NCBI RefSeq assembly: GCF_007713685.1
Contig: NZ_VMRJ01000009.1
Location: forward strand, 22,956-86,955
Direction: 5' to 3'
Origin: Hymenobacter setariae
GTDB taxonomy: Bacteria > Bacteroidota > Bacteroidia > Cytophagales > Hymenobacteraceae
Length of the DNA stretch: 64,000 nucleotides
Shown: in pieces, positions 58,156 to 64,000 of the stretch
How positions within the stretch are numbered: the stretch's first letter is position 1
Layout: every line of letters starts with the position of its first letter
Notes under the pieces: generated by a model
Database searches by the model: none
What the model was told of the DNA's origin: nothing
What the model saw: the letters and a program-made list of their open reading frames with translations, nothing else
Position numbers and translations under genes: made by a program

Positions 58156-59361
58156 TCAATTAGCTAAGGAGTCAGCTCTTATATCTGCCTGGCCAACCAC
58201 GGAGCACTGCCTTCGGAGTAGTAGCAATTGCCCAAGCAGCAGACCGAGTAGCCACCCTATCTCCGGCATAAGTTGAGAGTAGTACAACCAGTAACCCAGC
58301 AGACTCCCCACCATCAGTAGCGCTATCGCCCCCGTCGTATAAGGCCGCCACCAGTGGCGCGGGGAGGTAACCGCCAAGAACAGATGCGTGGGCAGTAGCC
58401 ACAACAACTGGTAGTTGTAGTGGGCCGGTGTATGCAGCGAAAACAGGTGGAGGCCCACTAGTAGACAGCCCGTCAGGCCCACAGCCGCTAGGACGCCGCG
58501 CCCCAGAACCGCTGCTAGCAGGTCGTAGCGGGCCGGTAGGCAGGCGGCGAGGGCCAACAGGATGGCTAAGCTGCAAAAAACCTGCTGAGGAGTGCCCCAG
58601 CCCAGTGGTTGGTCTGGGAGGACAGGAGCCGTTAACAGGGACCGGGTGTAGGTGACGAAGGGGCGATGCTGCCGGCTGGTATGCGTCCAGGCCTGGCTTA
58701 ACTCCGTGGGCAAAAAGAGTCGTTGTCGGAAGGTAGTCAGCCGGTCAGCAGGCCAGCCCAGCCCCAGATTCATCCCCAACTTGACCCACGGGGATGGGGC
58801 CAAATAAGGAGCAAGGAGCTGGCGGTAGGTCTGACCAGCGGGTACGTAGGTAGAATCTAGCTGCACGGAGCCGGTCACGCTACGCATTATCACATCATAC
58901 AAGCGGGTGGTGCAGTTATCGGCAAAAAACTGATACCGATAGAAACGGGCCGATGAGGCCAAGGAGGCTTCTAAATAATCGTAGGCCCGCTGCGTCTCCG
59001 CAGGCCGGAGCGCAAGTACCTGTTCGGTGAGGGGACGCTGCTCTGCTTGATATGCCGCATAAAACGTGGCAAACGAGGTAGCCGACAAAAAATAGCTTAA
59101 ATCCCCGCGCAGAAAGCGCCCGTAGAAATTCGGCGTGCTAAAGTCGAAAGTGCCGTAATTGTAGACCTGGTCCAGCCCTTGGCTGGGGTCGGTGATACGC
59201 AGGGCCGAGTGACCAAACAGGGAATAGGTTTCCGTGCCGGGGGCACAGGTTATCAAGCTAACGGTCGTGGTGGGCGATAAGGGCCGGGGCATGGCCGCCA
59301 GGGGCGTAATCACCCACCCAGTCAGACACAGCAGAACCCAGGCGAGCGGGCGAGGTAACAT
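58156..59361 (-). CDS. DUF4105 protein, probable lipoprotein N-acyltransferase (Lnb-like)
   Basis: A 401-residue membrane protein. ATG 59361 gives a signal peptide (MLPRPLAWVLLCLTGWVITP); a TTG at 59382 is a weaker start. The N-terminal periplasmic domain has the DUF4105 motifs: YSLFGHSALRI (His51) and FADNCTTRLYDV (Cys about 149), the proposed catalytic pair of Lnb, the Bacteroides lipoprotein N-acyltransferase. About five to six hydrophobic helices fill the C-terminal half. Lnb transfers an acyl chain to the N-terminal Cys of lipoproteins. A copy on a plasmid is unusual and could alter surface lipoprotein acylation or serve plasmid lipoproteins such as CzcB (inference). Confidence 0.7.
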   Translation of the reverse strand: MLPRPLAWVLLCLTGWVITPLAAMPRPLSPTTTVSLITCAPGTETYSLFGHSALRITDPSQGLDQVYNYGTFDFSTPNFYGRFLRGDLSYFLSATSFATFYAAYQAEQRPLTEQVLALRPAETQRAYDYLEASLASSARFYRYQFFADNCTTRLYDVIMRSVTGSVQLDSTYVPAGQTYRQLLAPYLAPSPWVKLGMNLGLGWPADRLTTFRQRLFLPTELSQAWTHTSRQHRPFVTYTRSLLTAPVLPDQPLGWGTPQQVFCSLAILLALAACLPARYDLLAAVLGRGVLAAVGLTGCLLVGLHLFSLHTPAHYNYQLLWLLPTHLFLAVTSPRHWWRPYTTGAIALLMVGSLLGYWLYYSQLMPEIGWLLGLLLGQLLLLRRQCSVVGQADIRADSLAN

Positions 59362-59389
59362 TAAAGTGAGTAGGGGTTGCAAACTGCTA

Positions 59390-59408
59390 TTTTAACCAAA
59401 GCCAATAG
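59390..59408. repeat. Copy of TTTTAACCAAAGCCAATAG
   Basis: A 19-bp direct copy, one mismatch, of 56707-56725. The two copies bracket the DUF3883, hypothetical and Lnb genes (2.7 kb). Confidence 0.5.
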
Positions 59409-59450
59409 TCGAAAACCAGTGCTGCACTAGAAATCACTAAGCCTATCAGG

Positions 59451-60587
59451 CTAATCTGCTGAAGATGCGTCAGTTGATTTACCAAATAGCCCCAACTGCA
59501 AATCTTCCCGCACTTGCAGCGCTTCGGCCTTCTGCTGGTCTAAAATCTGCTTTGCGGCCCGCGTGATGGCCGTATTGCAATACTTTTCCTTGCTGTTGAT
59601 GCGGTCGGTAGGGTGAATTGCCTTCAGGTCCCACTCGTGCAGGATTTTCCGAACCCCCTCCCGGCCCAGGGTAGGGGCACAGCGGGCAATGTTCTTGTCC
59701 GAAACCTTCCACGCCCGCAGGCGCTCGATGAGGGCTTTAGTAATCGGGTGCGCCAGCCAGTTTTCGGGAATGTCGTTTTGCAGCTTGTGGTGCAGGTCGA
59801 AGCGCAGGCGCACAATCTTGGGCCGGCCTCGCACGGCCCGCCCGGTTTCGGAAATCGGCGTTACCGTGAAAGACACGTCGGTATCGGCCAACTCTTCCAA
59901 AGGCTCGGTGGTGGTCCGCAAAATCAGGTCCTTGACCAGCGGGTACTTCATGAGGACCTGCCCGTTTTTGTCTTTCTTGGGCTGTCGGCGCTTGTCGAGT
60001 TGCGGGCCGCAGTCCATCAGCAGGCGGTACTCCTCAATGTCAACTTCCCAAAAGCCGGTATCCTTGAAAGCCGACAGAATCTCGAAAAAGCGCATCGAGT
60101 ACCAGCTTTTCAGCCGCATGTACTGCGCCAGCTCGTAGGAAGTGTAGTGGGCAACGTTGATGAAGTAGTCGGCCAGCGCGGGGTTTAGCGGGATGGTGAT
60201 GATGGAGTCCTTGTAGCCGGCCGTTTCTTCCTTGGTGGTGTCCAGCAGGTGCCGGCCGCGCCACTCCTTCTTGTCCAGGCTCTCGAAGTACCACACCGTG
60301 GTAAGCAGTTCCACGATGGCTCCCTGCACCTCATTGTAGACTGCCCGCCGCGAGATGCCGGAGTACTCCACCACATCTTCAATCCGCATCTGGTAGAAGG
60401 GCCGCAGCTCGTAGTCATCATCCCTAATCTGGTCGAGCACCCGCGCCATAATCCGCTTGGCCGCCACGCTCATTTTACTCTGGCGCGAGAAGGTGACATT
60501 CCAGTGCTGCTTGACCAACTGCTTATGCACCGGCTCATAAACCAGACCGAGGGGCAGGGTGGAAATAGCGCTGCTTTTGTTGCTCAT
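59451..60587 (-). CDS. repB: RepB family replication initiator (Rep_3)
   Basis: A 378-residue protein. The Rep_3 winged-helix pair is seen: the first from about 35 to 180 (KMSVAAKRIMARVLDQIRDDDYELRPFYQMRIEDV, EYSGISRRAVYNEVQGAIVELLT) and the second around 145-245 (YELAQYMRLKSWYSMRFFEILSAF, then VDIEEYRLLMDCG). It binds origin iterons to start plasmid replication and represses its own promoter. It is transcribed away from the iteron cluster, which lies directly upstream (60696-60817). Confidence 0.92.
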   Translation of the reverse strand: MSNKSSAISTLPLGLVYEPVHKQLVKQHWNVTFSRQSKMSVAAKRIMARVLDQIRDDDYELRPFYQMRIEDVVEYSGISRRAVYNEVQGAIVELLTTVWYFESLDKKEWRGRHLLDTTKEETAGYKDSIITIPLNPALADYFINVAHYTSYELAQYMRLKSWYSMRFFEILSAFKDTGFWEVDIEEYRLLMDCGPQLDKRRQPKKDKNGQVLMKYPLVKDLILRTTTEPLEELADTDVSFTVTPISETGRAVRGRPKIVRLRFDLHHKLQNDIPENWLAHPITKALIERLRAWKVSDKNIARCAPTLGREGVRKILHEWDLKAIHPTDRINSKEKYCNTAITRAAKQILDQQKAEALQVREDLQLGLFGKSTDASSAD

Positions 60588-60666
60588 AACCTTATTGAAT
60601 CCGGGGGAGCTGATAGAAACCGGGCGCGTCGCCGCTACTCAGGTAAGGCGAATGTAAAGCTAAAAA

Positions 60667-60690
60667 AGGACAAGCTGAAAAGTCTGTCCT
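60667..60690. promoter_or_regulatory. Inverted half-iterons at the repB promoter
   Basis: AGGACA (60667-60672) and TGTCCT (60685-60690) are inverted copies of the iteron core TTTGTCCTTT, 80 bp upstream of the repB start. This is the usual site for autorepression by a RepB dimer. Confidence 0.6.
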
Positions 60691-60695
60691 AAATA

Positions 60696-60817
60696 GTGAC
60701 TGCGTTTGTCCTTTTAATGGGTCAAATCATGACTCCATTTGTCCTTTTAATGGTCTAAAAAGTGACTCCATTTGTCCTTTTAATACTACCCGCAATGACT
60801 GCAAATGTCCTCTTAAT
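60696..60817. other. oriV: Replication origin iterons
   Basis: Four 23-bp direct repeats at 60696, 60729, 60762 and 60795, exactly 33 bp apart (about three helical turns, so all on one face). The consensus starts RTGACTSC and contains TTTGTCCTTTTAAT; the fourth is the most diverged (AAATGTCCTCTTAAT). Placement next to repB identifies oriV. Confidence 0.88.
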
Positions 60818-61040
60818 GCCCTCTACTCCTTATAGTAAAACTATTTTGTCGTTTTTACAAGGACTATCAGTAAAATTTCTAACTATTTAGTCCCACCCAA
60901 AAAAAGGCTTTTAGAAGGGTAAAAAAACCTGGGAAAACAGGGAAACAAAACAGTAAAAAAGGGTACAAAACGCAAAAACCGGGATTGCACTTTTCTACTA
61001 TTTTATACTATTATTTAAAGATTAATTATACTGCCCCAAA
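60818..61040. other. A+T-rich DNA-unwinding region of oriV
   Basis: About 220 bp of low-G+C sequence after the iterons, with many A and T runs (for example ACTATTTTATACTATTATTT). It is the expected opening element of an iteron origin. No clear DnaA box was confirmed by eye. Confidence 0.55.
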
Positions 61041-61075
61041 CTACCAACTGCTACTCTAAATTAAGTTGGGCGGAT

Positions 61076-61168
61076 GGCCGGGCTGTGCAGGGCTTCGCTG
61101 CGCTCCGGTGCTGCACACAACTCCCGCTGGTCGCTCCCTTTCCATCCCTACCGCGAACCAAAGGAAAG
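61076..61168. repeat. Shared intergenic repeat block
   Basis: GGCCGGGCTGTGCAGGGCT (61076-61094) matches 49377-49395 with one change. CCATCCCTACCGCGAACCAAAGGAAAG (61142-61168 region) matches 51563-51590 closely. These show that intergenic pieces are shared between the two small-gene clusters. Confidence 0.5.
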
Positions 61169-61240
61169 CCCACCCCGGCCAAGAAAACGGGGCCAGAGCC
61201 GTGAATTAATACTCCCTAAGCCACTATGGCCGCATAAAGG

Positions 61241-61383
61241 GGAACAAAAGGGAGAAAATGCACCCAGCGTGCCAGGATAAATATGTAAAAACTACTTAAA
61301 TAAAGTTGTATTTTATGCAACATTAAAGGGGTGATTTGCGTTTGAATAGTATAAGAAAGCAGCACAAAAACAAGCCGTTAGCT
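61241..61383 (+). promoter_or_regulatory. Conserved leader L3
   Basis: Third copy of the leader: GGAACAAAAGGGAGAAAATG, ATGTAAAAACTACTTAAAT, inverted repeat GTTGTATTTTATGCAAC at 61305-61321, GCGTTTGAATAGTATAAG, then ATG 61384 (62 nt from the repeat). Confidence 0.7.
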
Positions 61384-62427
61384 ATGAAAACCACCGCCCA
61401 GGACCTCGCCCAACTTCGCAAGTTTTTCACCGAAAATGCCCGGCAGGTGCAGGTGACCGGAGTAGCTGATACCGTAGCCGTGGGCTACGTGCGCCACTAT
61501 GGCAGCCAGTTTTCCTACGCCGTATTTTATGGCAAGCAGTCGAAGCCCGCTAAGCATTACAGCACTAAGGACGAAGCCCAGGCCGAGCAGTGCATCATCG
61601 AAGCCCTGACCCAGGCCGGGAAAGTAGCCGAGCGCAAAGCTGCTGACCGGAAACAGGGCCGCGCCCCCTTCAACGACCGTCAGGAAGGCGAAACCCTTTA
61701 CCGCAGCTACACTACGGCCGGCACCGCACAGCTTATCCGCGAGGCCCTGAAAAAAGCCTTTCCGGCCGTGAAGTTCAGCGTGACCTCGTCCACCTTCGCC
61801 AACGGTTCGAGCGTGGATATTGCCTACACCGACGGACCGAGCAGCAAGCAGGTCGAACAGGTGTACGCCCCCTTTATCAGTGGCCGCTTCAACAGCCAAG
61901 AGGATATGTACGAGTACCACCGCGAGCCTACGGCCATCAACGAGGCCGGCCAACTGGCCCGCGTGAGCTACGGGGCCAAGTACATCAGCGACCGCCGCAG
62001 CTACTCGCCGGCTTACGGGTTTTTCCTCAACTCGCTGGACCTGCGTCAGGCCCCGGCGCTGGCTGACCAGTTCGCCGCGTTCGACAAGTGGCACAGTAGC
62101 CAGCGCTACAACATGCAAACGAGTTGGGGCGAGCACGCCGGCACCTATTCCGTGAGCAGCGACAGCAGCCACGGTGACCTGGAGCGCTTTGCAGAATCCC
62201 TGAGTGCGCAGGGCTACGTCGTGAATTTCAGCGAAACAGGCGATGAGCTGACTTTGAGCACCCGCCACGCTAACCCACCCCAGGCCGCGCCGGTAGCCGA
62301 GCCAGTGGCCGAAATGGACGAAACCGACCGCCAGTATTACGCCGCCGAAATGCAGTGGCTGGCCGATGCCGGCCAGGACAACACCGACCGCGAATTTGAG
62401 GCCGCCGAGCGGAGCTGGCTGGTCTAA
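61384..62427 (+). CDS. LPD29-domain plasmid protein
   Basis: A 347-residue protein. ATG 61384 is chosen because it sits 62 nt from the leader inverted repeat, as in the other copies. Residues ~125-190 (LIREALKKAFPAVKFSVTSSTFANGSSVDIAYTDGPSSKQVEQVYAPFISGRFNSQEDMYEY) match the Large polyvalent protein associated domain 29, common in Bacteroidetes plasmid and phage proteins. The N-terminal ~90 residues are a small beta-alpha domain, and the C-terminus is acidic. Function unknown; likely linked to entry into the recipient. Confidence 0.7.
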   Translation: MKTTAQDLAQLRKFFTENARQVQVTGVADTVAVGYVRHYGSQFSYAVFYGKQSKPAKHYSTKDEAQAEQCIIEALTQAGKVAERKAADRKQGRAPFNDRQEGETLYRSYTTAGTAQLIREALKKAFPAVKFSVTSSTFANGSSVDIAYTDGPSSKQVEQVYAPFISGRFNSQEDMYEYHREPTAINEAGQLARVSYGAKYISDRRSYSPAYGFFLNSLDLRQAPALADQFAAFDKWHSSQRYNMQTSWGEHAGTYSVSSDSSHGDLERFAESLSAQGYVVNFSETGDELTLSTRHANPPQAAPVAEPVAEMDETDRQYYAAEMQWLADAGQDNTDREFEAAERSWLV

Positions 62428-62434
62428 AGCCTAG

Positions 62435-62451
62435 CCCCCCCTTCGGGGGGG
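62435..62451 (+). terminator. C7-TTC-G7 hairpin
   Basis: Seven C residues and seven G residues around a UUCG-type loop, directly after the LPD29-type gene. There is no T run after it, so it may stabilise the mRNA end rather than terminate. Confidence 0.4.
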
Positions 62452-62487
62452 TAGGGGTCCAGGGGCCGGTAGTCGGGAACAAGAAGG

Positions 62488-62549
62488 TTTTGCAATTGCA
62501 AAATCTTCCTGATAGACCGGTTACACCTCCGCTTTTTTCAATTGTAGAA
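62488..62549. promoter_or_regulatory. Two operator-like palindromes before leader L4
   Basis: TTTTGCAATTGCAAAA (62488-62503) and a weaker TTTTTCAATTGTAGAA (62534-62549), centres 46 bp apart. The pair lies immediately upstream of leader L4. The weaker copy matches only the core CAATTG and most flanking positions. Confidence 0.5.
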
Positions 62550-62553
62550 AGGG

Positions 62554-62693
62554 GAACGAAAGGGAAAAAGCCGCCTTTCCTATCCACAAAAAAGATGTAA
62601 AAACTGCTTAAATAAAGTTGTATTTTATGCAACATTATCGCAGTGTTTTGCGTTTAAATAGTATCAGCAGTGCATGCAAAAGCCCTTTTAATC
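62554..62693 (+). promoter_or_regulatory. Conserved leader L4
   Basis: Fourth copy of the leader: GAACGAAAGGGAAAAAG, GATGTAAAAACTGCTTAAAT, inverted repeat GTTGTATTTTATGCAAC at 62617-62633, GCGTTTAAATAGTATCAG, then ATG 62694 (60 nt from the repeat). Confidence 0.7.
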
Positions 62694-63050
62694 ATGAGCA
62701 CCACCCCCAGCCCAAAGCCCGCAATTGTAGAGGAAGCCTACACCATCCTGATGCAGCTAGGCGGTAATAAATTTCTGGTGATGACCGGAGCCAATAAACT
62801 CATGGCGGCGGGCCGCACGGAGCACAACCCGAACCCCTGGCTGCGCATGGATTTGCGGAAAAACAAAGCCAAGGTTAACCGCCTGAAAATTACGCTCATG
62901 CCCACGGACACCTACACCGTGGAATTCTATCAGCAAGTGCTCGTCGATTGGGAGCCGGTAATCAGTAATCAGCAGACTTTTGAGCTGGTGTACGGCGAGG
63001 ATTTGCAAACCCTTTTTACGTCGGTGACGGGCTACGATACCCACCTCTAA
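62694..63050 (+). CDS. Conserved hypothetical plasmid/phage protein
   Basis: A 118-residue protein starting MSTTPSPKPAIVEEAYTILMQLGGNKFLVMTGANKLMAAG. The segments TILMQLGGNKFLVMTGANKL and VNRLKITLMPTDTYTVEFY are conserved features of a family seen in Bacteroidetes plasmids and phages. It folds as a beta-rich domain by pattern. ATG 62694 fits the leader spacing; a GTG at 62670 does not. Function unknown. Confidence 0.65.
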   Translation: MSTTPSPKPAIVEEAYTILMQLGGNKFLVMTGANKLMAAGRTEHNPNPWLRMDLRKNKAKVNRLKITLMPTDTYTVEFYQQVLVDWEPVISNQQTFELVYGEDLQTLFTSVTGYDTHL

Positions 63051-63090
63051 AGCCCGGAGCACAAGCCATCCAGTCACCTAATCCCGCCCC

Positions 63091-63474
63091 ATGTCAGCCC
63101 CCCGAGCCCTTACCATCGACCTGGAAGGCCAGCAAGTCAAGGTGTACCGCAACTTGAAAAACGGCCTCTTTTCGGTGCAGTTCGGGGGGCTGGTCGTGGC
63201 CCACCTGGCCACGGTGCAGCTGCGTGGGGTGCTGTTCAAAGTTAGCGAGAGCGCCCGCCAGCGGGTGCTGACCCAGCGTCAGCGCAACGTGCACGCCTAC
63301 GCCATCGGCACGTTCACCACGGCAGCGCAAGCCACGGCCACCGAGCTAATCAGCTACAACCCCTACACCGCCGGCCATTTTTTCCGCGTCGGGGACGAGG
63401 CCCCCATCCATAGCGCCCCGGCCGTCGTGCTCCGCAATGGCAAAGCCTACGCTGCATGTATTTGCCCTAATTAA
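63091..63474 (+). CDS. Conserved hypothetical protein
   Basis: A 127-residue beta-rich protein (MSAPRALTIDLEGQQVKVYRNLKNGLFSVQFGGLVVAHLATVQLRGVLFKVSESARQRVL). The SESARQRVLTQRQRNVHAYAIG part is a recurrent sequence in Bacteroidetes plasmid and phage proteins. No enzyme motifs. It is separated by 40 nt from the previous gene and is probably in its operon. Confidence 0.6.
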   Translation: MSAPRALTIDLEGQQVKVYRNLKNGLFSVQFGGLVVAHLATVQLRGVLFKVSESARQRVLTQRQRNVHAYAIGTFTTAAQATATELISYNPYTAGHFFRVGDEAPIHSAPAVVLRNGKAYAACICPN

Positions 63475-63490
63475 TCCCGACCGTATAGCG

Positions 63491-63733
63491 ATGGAAAGTG
63501 AACTGAAAGCCCTGCACCAGGCGGTTGAGCTTCTGTTGAAGGCCCGCCGCGACGTGAAGCGCACGGCGAACGCGCTGCGTAAATCAGGCGGCAGCTTAGG
63601 GGGCAGCGGGTGGGACCGGATGCCCTTTATCGACCAGCTGCAACACAGCGCCGACAGTGCCAGCAGCAGCTTGCGGAGCGCCGAAACCAACGTTTTGGCC
63701 TCGTGGGAGGCCCTGAATGTCCTGCCGGAATAG
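63491..63733 (+). CDS. Small hypothetical protein
   Basis: An 80-residue helical protein (MESELKALHQAVELLLKARRDVKRTANALRKSGGS). ATG 63491 is chosen since the frame before it overlaps the end of the preceding gene. The heptad-like pattern suggests a coiled coil. No recognised domain. Confidence 0.45.
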   Translation: MESELKALHQAVELLLKARRDVKRTANALRKSGGSLGGSGWDRMPFIDQLQHSADSASSSLRSAETNVLASWEALNVLPE

Positions 63734-63756
63734 TCCCCCACCAACGCGCCAACAAG

Positions 63757-64000
63757 ATGAAAATGTCCAGCCCTGCCCCAACTATCCAAAGCCCGACGTG
63801 GAACCAGTACCGCAGCCGGGTAATCGCTGCAATTGCCGACGTGGAGGTGCTTATGCGGCAACGGGGCAAGGGCCTCAACTCCGAAGGCATGACCGGCGAG
63901 GTAGCCGAGCGGCTGGGACTGGATATTGCTACCCCCACGGCCTACGAAGACCTGTTTAAGCTGGTGCAGGCTACGCGCCGGATTGCCCAGGAAGGCCTGC
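63757..64000 (+). CDS. Start of a hypothetical protein, cut by the window end
   Basis: The frame opens at ATG 63757 (MKMSSPAPTIQSPTWNQYRSRVIAAIADVEVLMRQRGKG) and stays open to the end of the window, 81 codons. The visible part is helical with a DVEVLMRQRGKGLNSEGMTGEVAERLGLDI segment. No recognised domain. Spacing of 23 nt from the previous gene suggests an operon. Confidence 0.5.
   Translation, partial: MKMSSPAPTIQSPTWNQYRSRVIAAIADVEVLMRQRGKGLNSEGMTGEVAERLGLDIATPTAYEDLFKLVQATRRIAQEGL

Noticed and set aside
60696..60817. CRISPR-like array
   Set aside because: Regular 33-bp spacing of 23-bp repeats, but spacers are only 10 bp, there are four copies beside repB, and no cas genes; these are origin iterons.

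Overview
The window reads as part of a large conjugative plasmid from a G+C-rich Bacteroidota, most likely Hymenobacter or a close relative in the Cytophagales (inference). The transfer genes are of the Bacteroidetes TraE/F/G/I/J/K/M/N type. Replication is by a Rep_3 (RepB) initiator with a four-iteron origin. Several genes (YnfA next to a CzcA-CzcC fusion, LPD29-type and DUF3945-type proteins, DUF4105/Lnb) are typical of that phylum. Both ends of the window cut through genes, so the replicon is not closed here.

Layout. 1-13.7 kb is a defence block: the tail of a type III Mod methyltransferase and its Res subunit, a compositionally distinct N6-adenine methyltransferase overlapping a PD-(D/E)XK nuclease, a tyrosine recombinase translationally coupled to an XRE regulator, a secreted MORN-like protein, McrB-McrC and a DUF3800 protein. 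13.8-25.7 kb (minus strand) is the mating-pair operon, read from a ParA-like ATPase to TraN. 25.7-26.6 kb is a non-coding control region with in-phase 8-bp repeats and cruciform-forming sequences, a likely parS/oriT zone. 26.6-35 kb (plus strand) holds MobC, relaxase, coupling protein, an XRE regulator, a DUF3945-type protein and a Toprim protein. 36.6-48.1 kb (minus strand) is a heavy-metal efflux operon: CzcA-CzcC fusion, CzcB, YnfA, a nickel/cobalt-exporter-like protein, a Zn/Cd/Pb P-type ATPase, CDF and ZIP transporters. 48-51.6 kb carries a Fic pair and a 2.1-kb unit with 72-bp terminal inverted repeats holding an AraC regulator and an EthD-like protein. 51.7-56.5 kb and 61.2-64 kb are two runs of small, mostly unknown plasmid genes, the first led by ardC. 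56.8-61 kb contains a DUF3883 nuclease-like gene, a DUF4105 (Lnb-type) gene, repB and oriV.

How it fits together. RepB and its iterons maintain the plasmid. ParA and the octad array may partition it or tie partition to transfer. MobC and relaxase process oriT, the coupling protein feeds DNA to the TraE-N channel, and ArdC probably protects incoming DNA from host restriction. The cargo is phage or plasmid defence and metal resistance.

The least explained signals are regulatory: (i) a ~130-bp leader repeated four times, always 60-63 nt from its inverted repeat to the start codon of ardC and three other genes; (ii) a palindrome TTTTGCAATTGCAAAA that abuts the XRE repressor start and recurs before several early-type genes; (iii) contiguous 8-bp repeats between parA and an RHH-protein gene; (iv) a dispersed GAACAAAAGG motif. 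Together (i) and (ii) suggest an undescribed plasmid-wide regulon for genes expressed on entry into a new host. That interpretation is inference.
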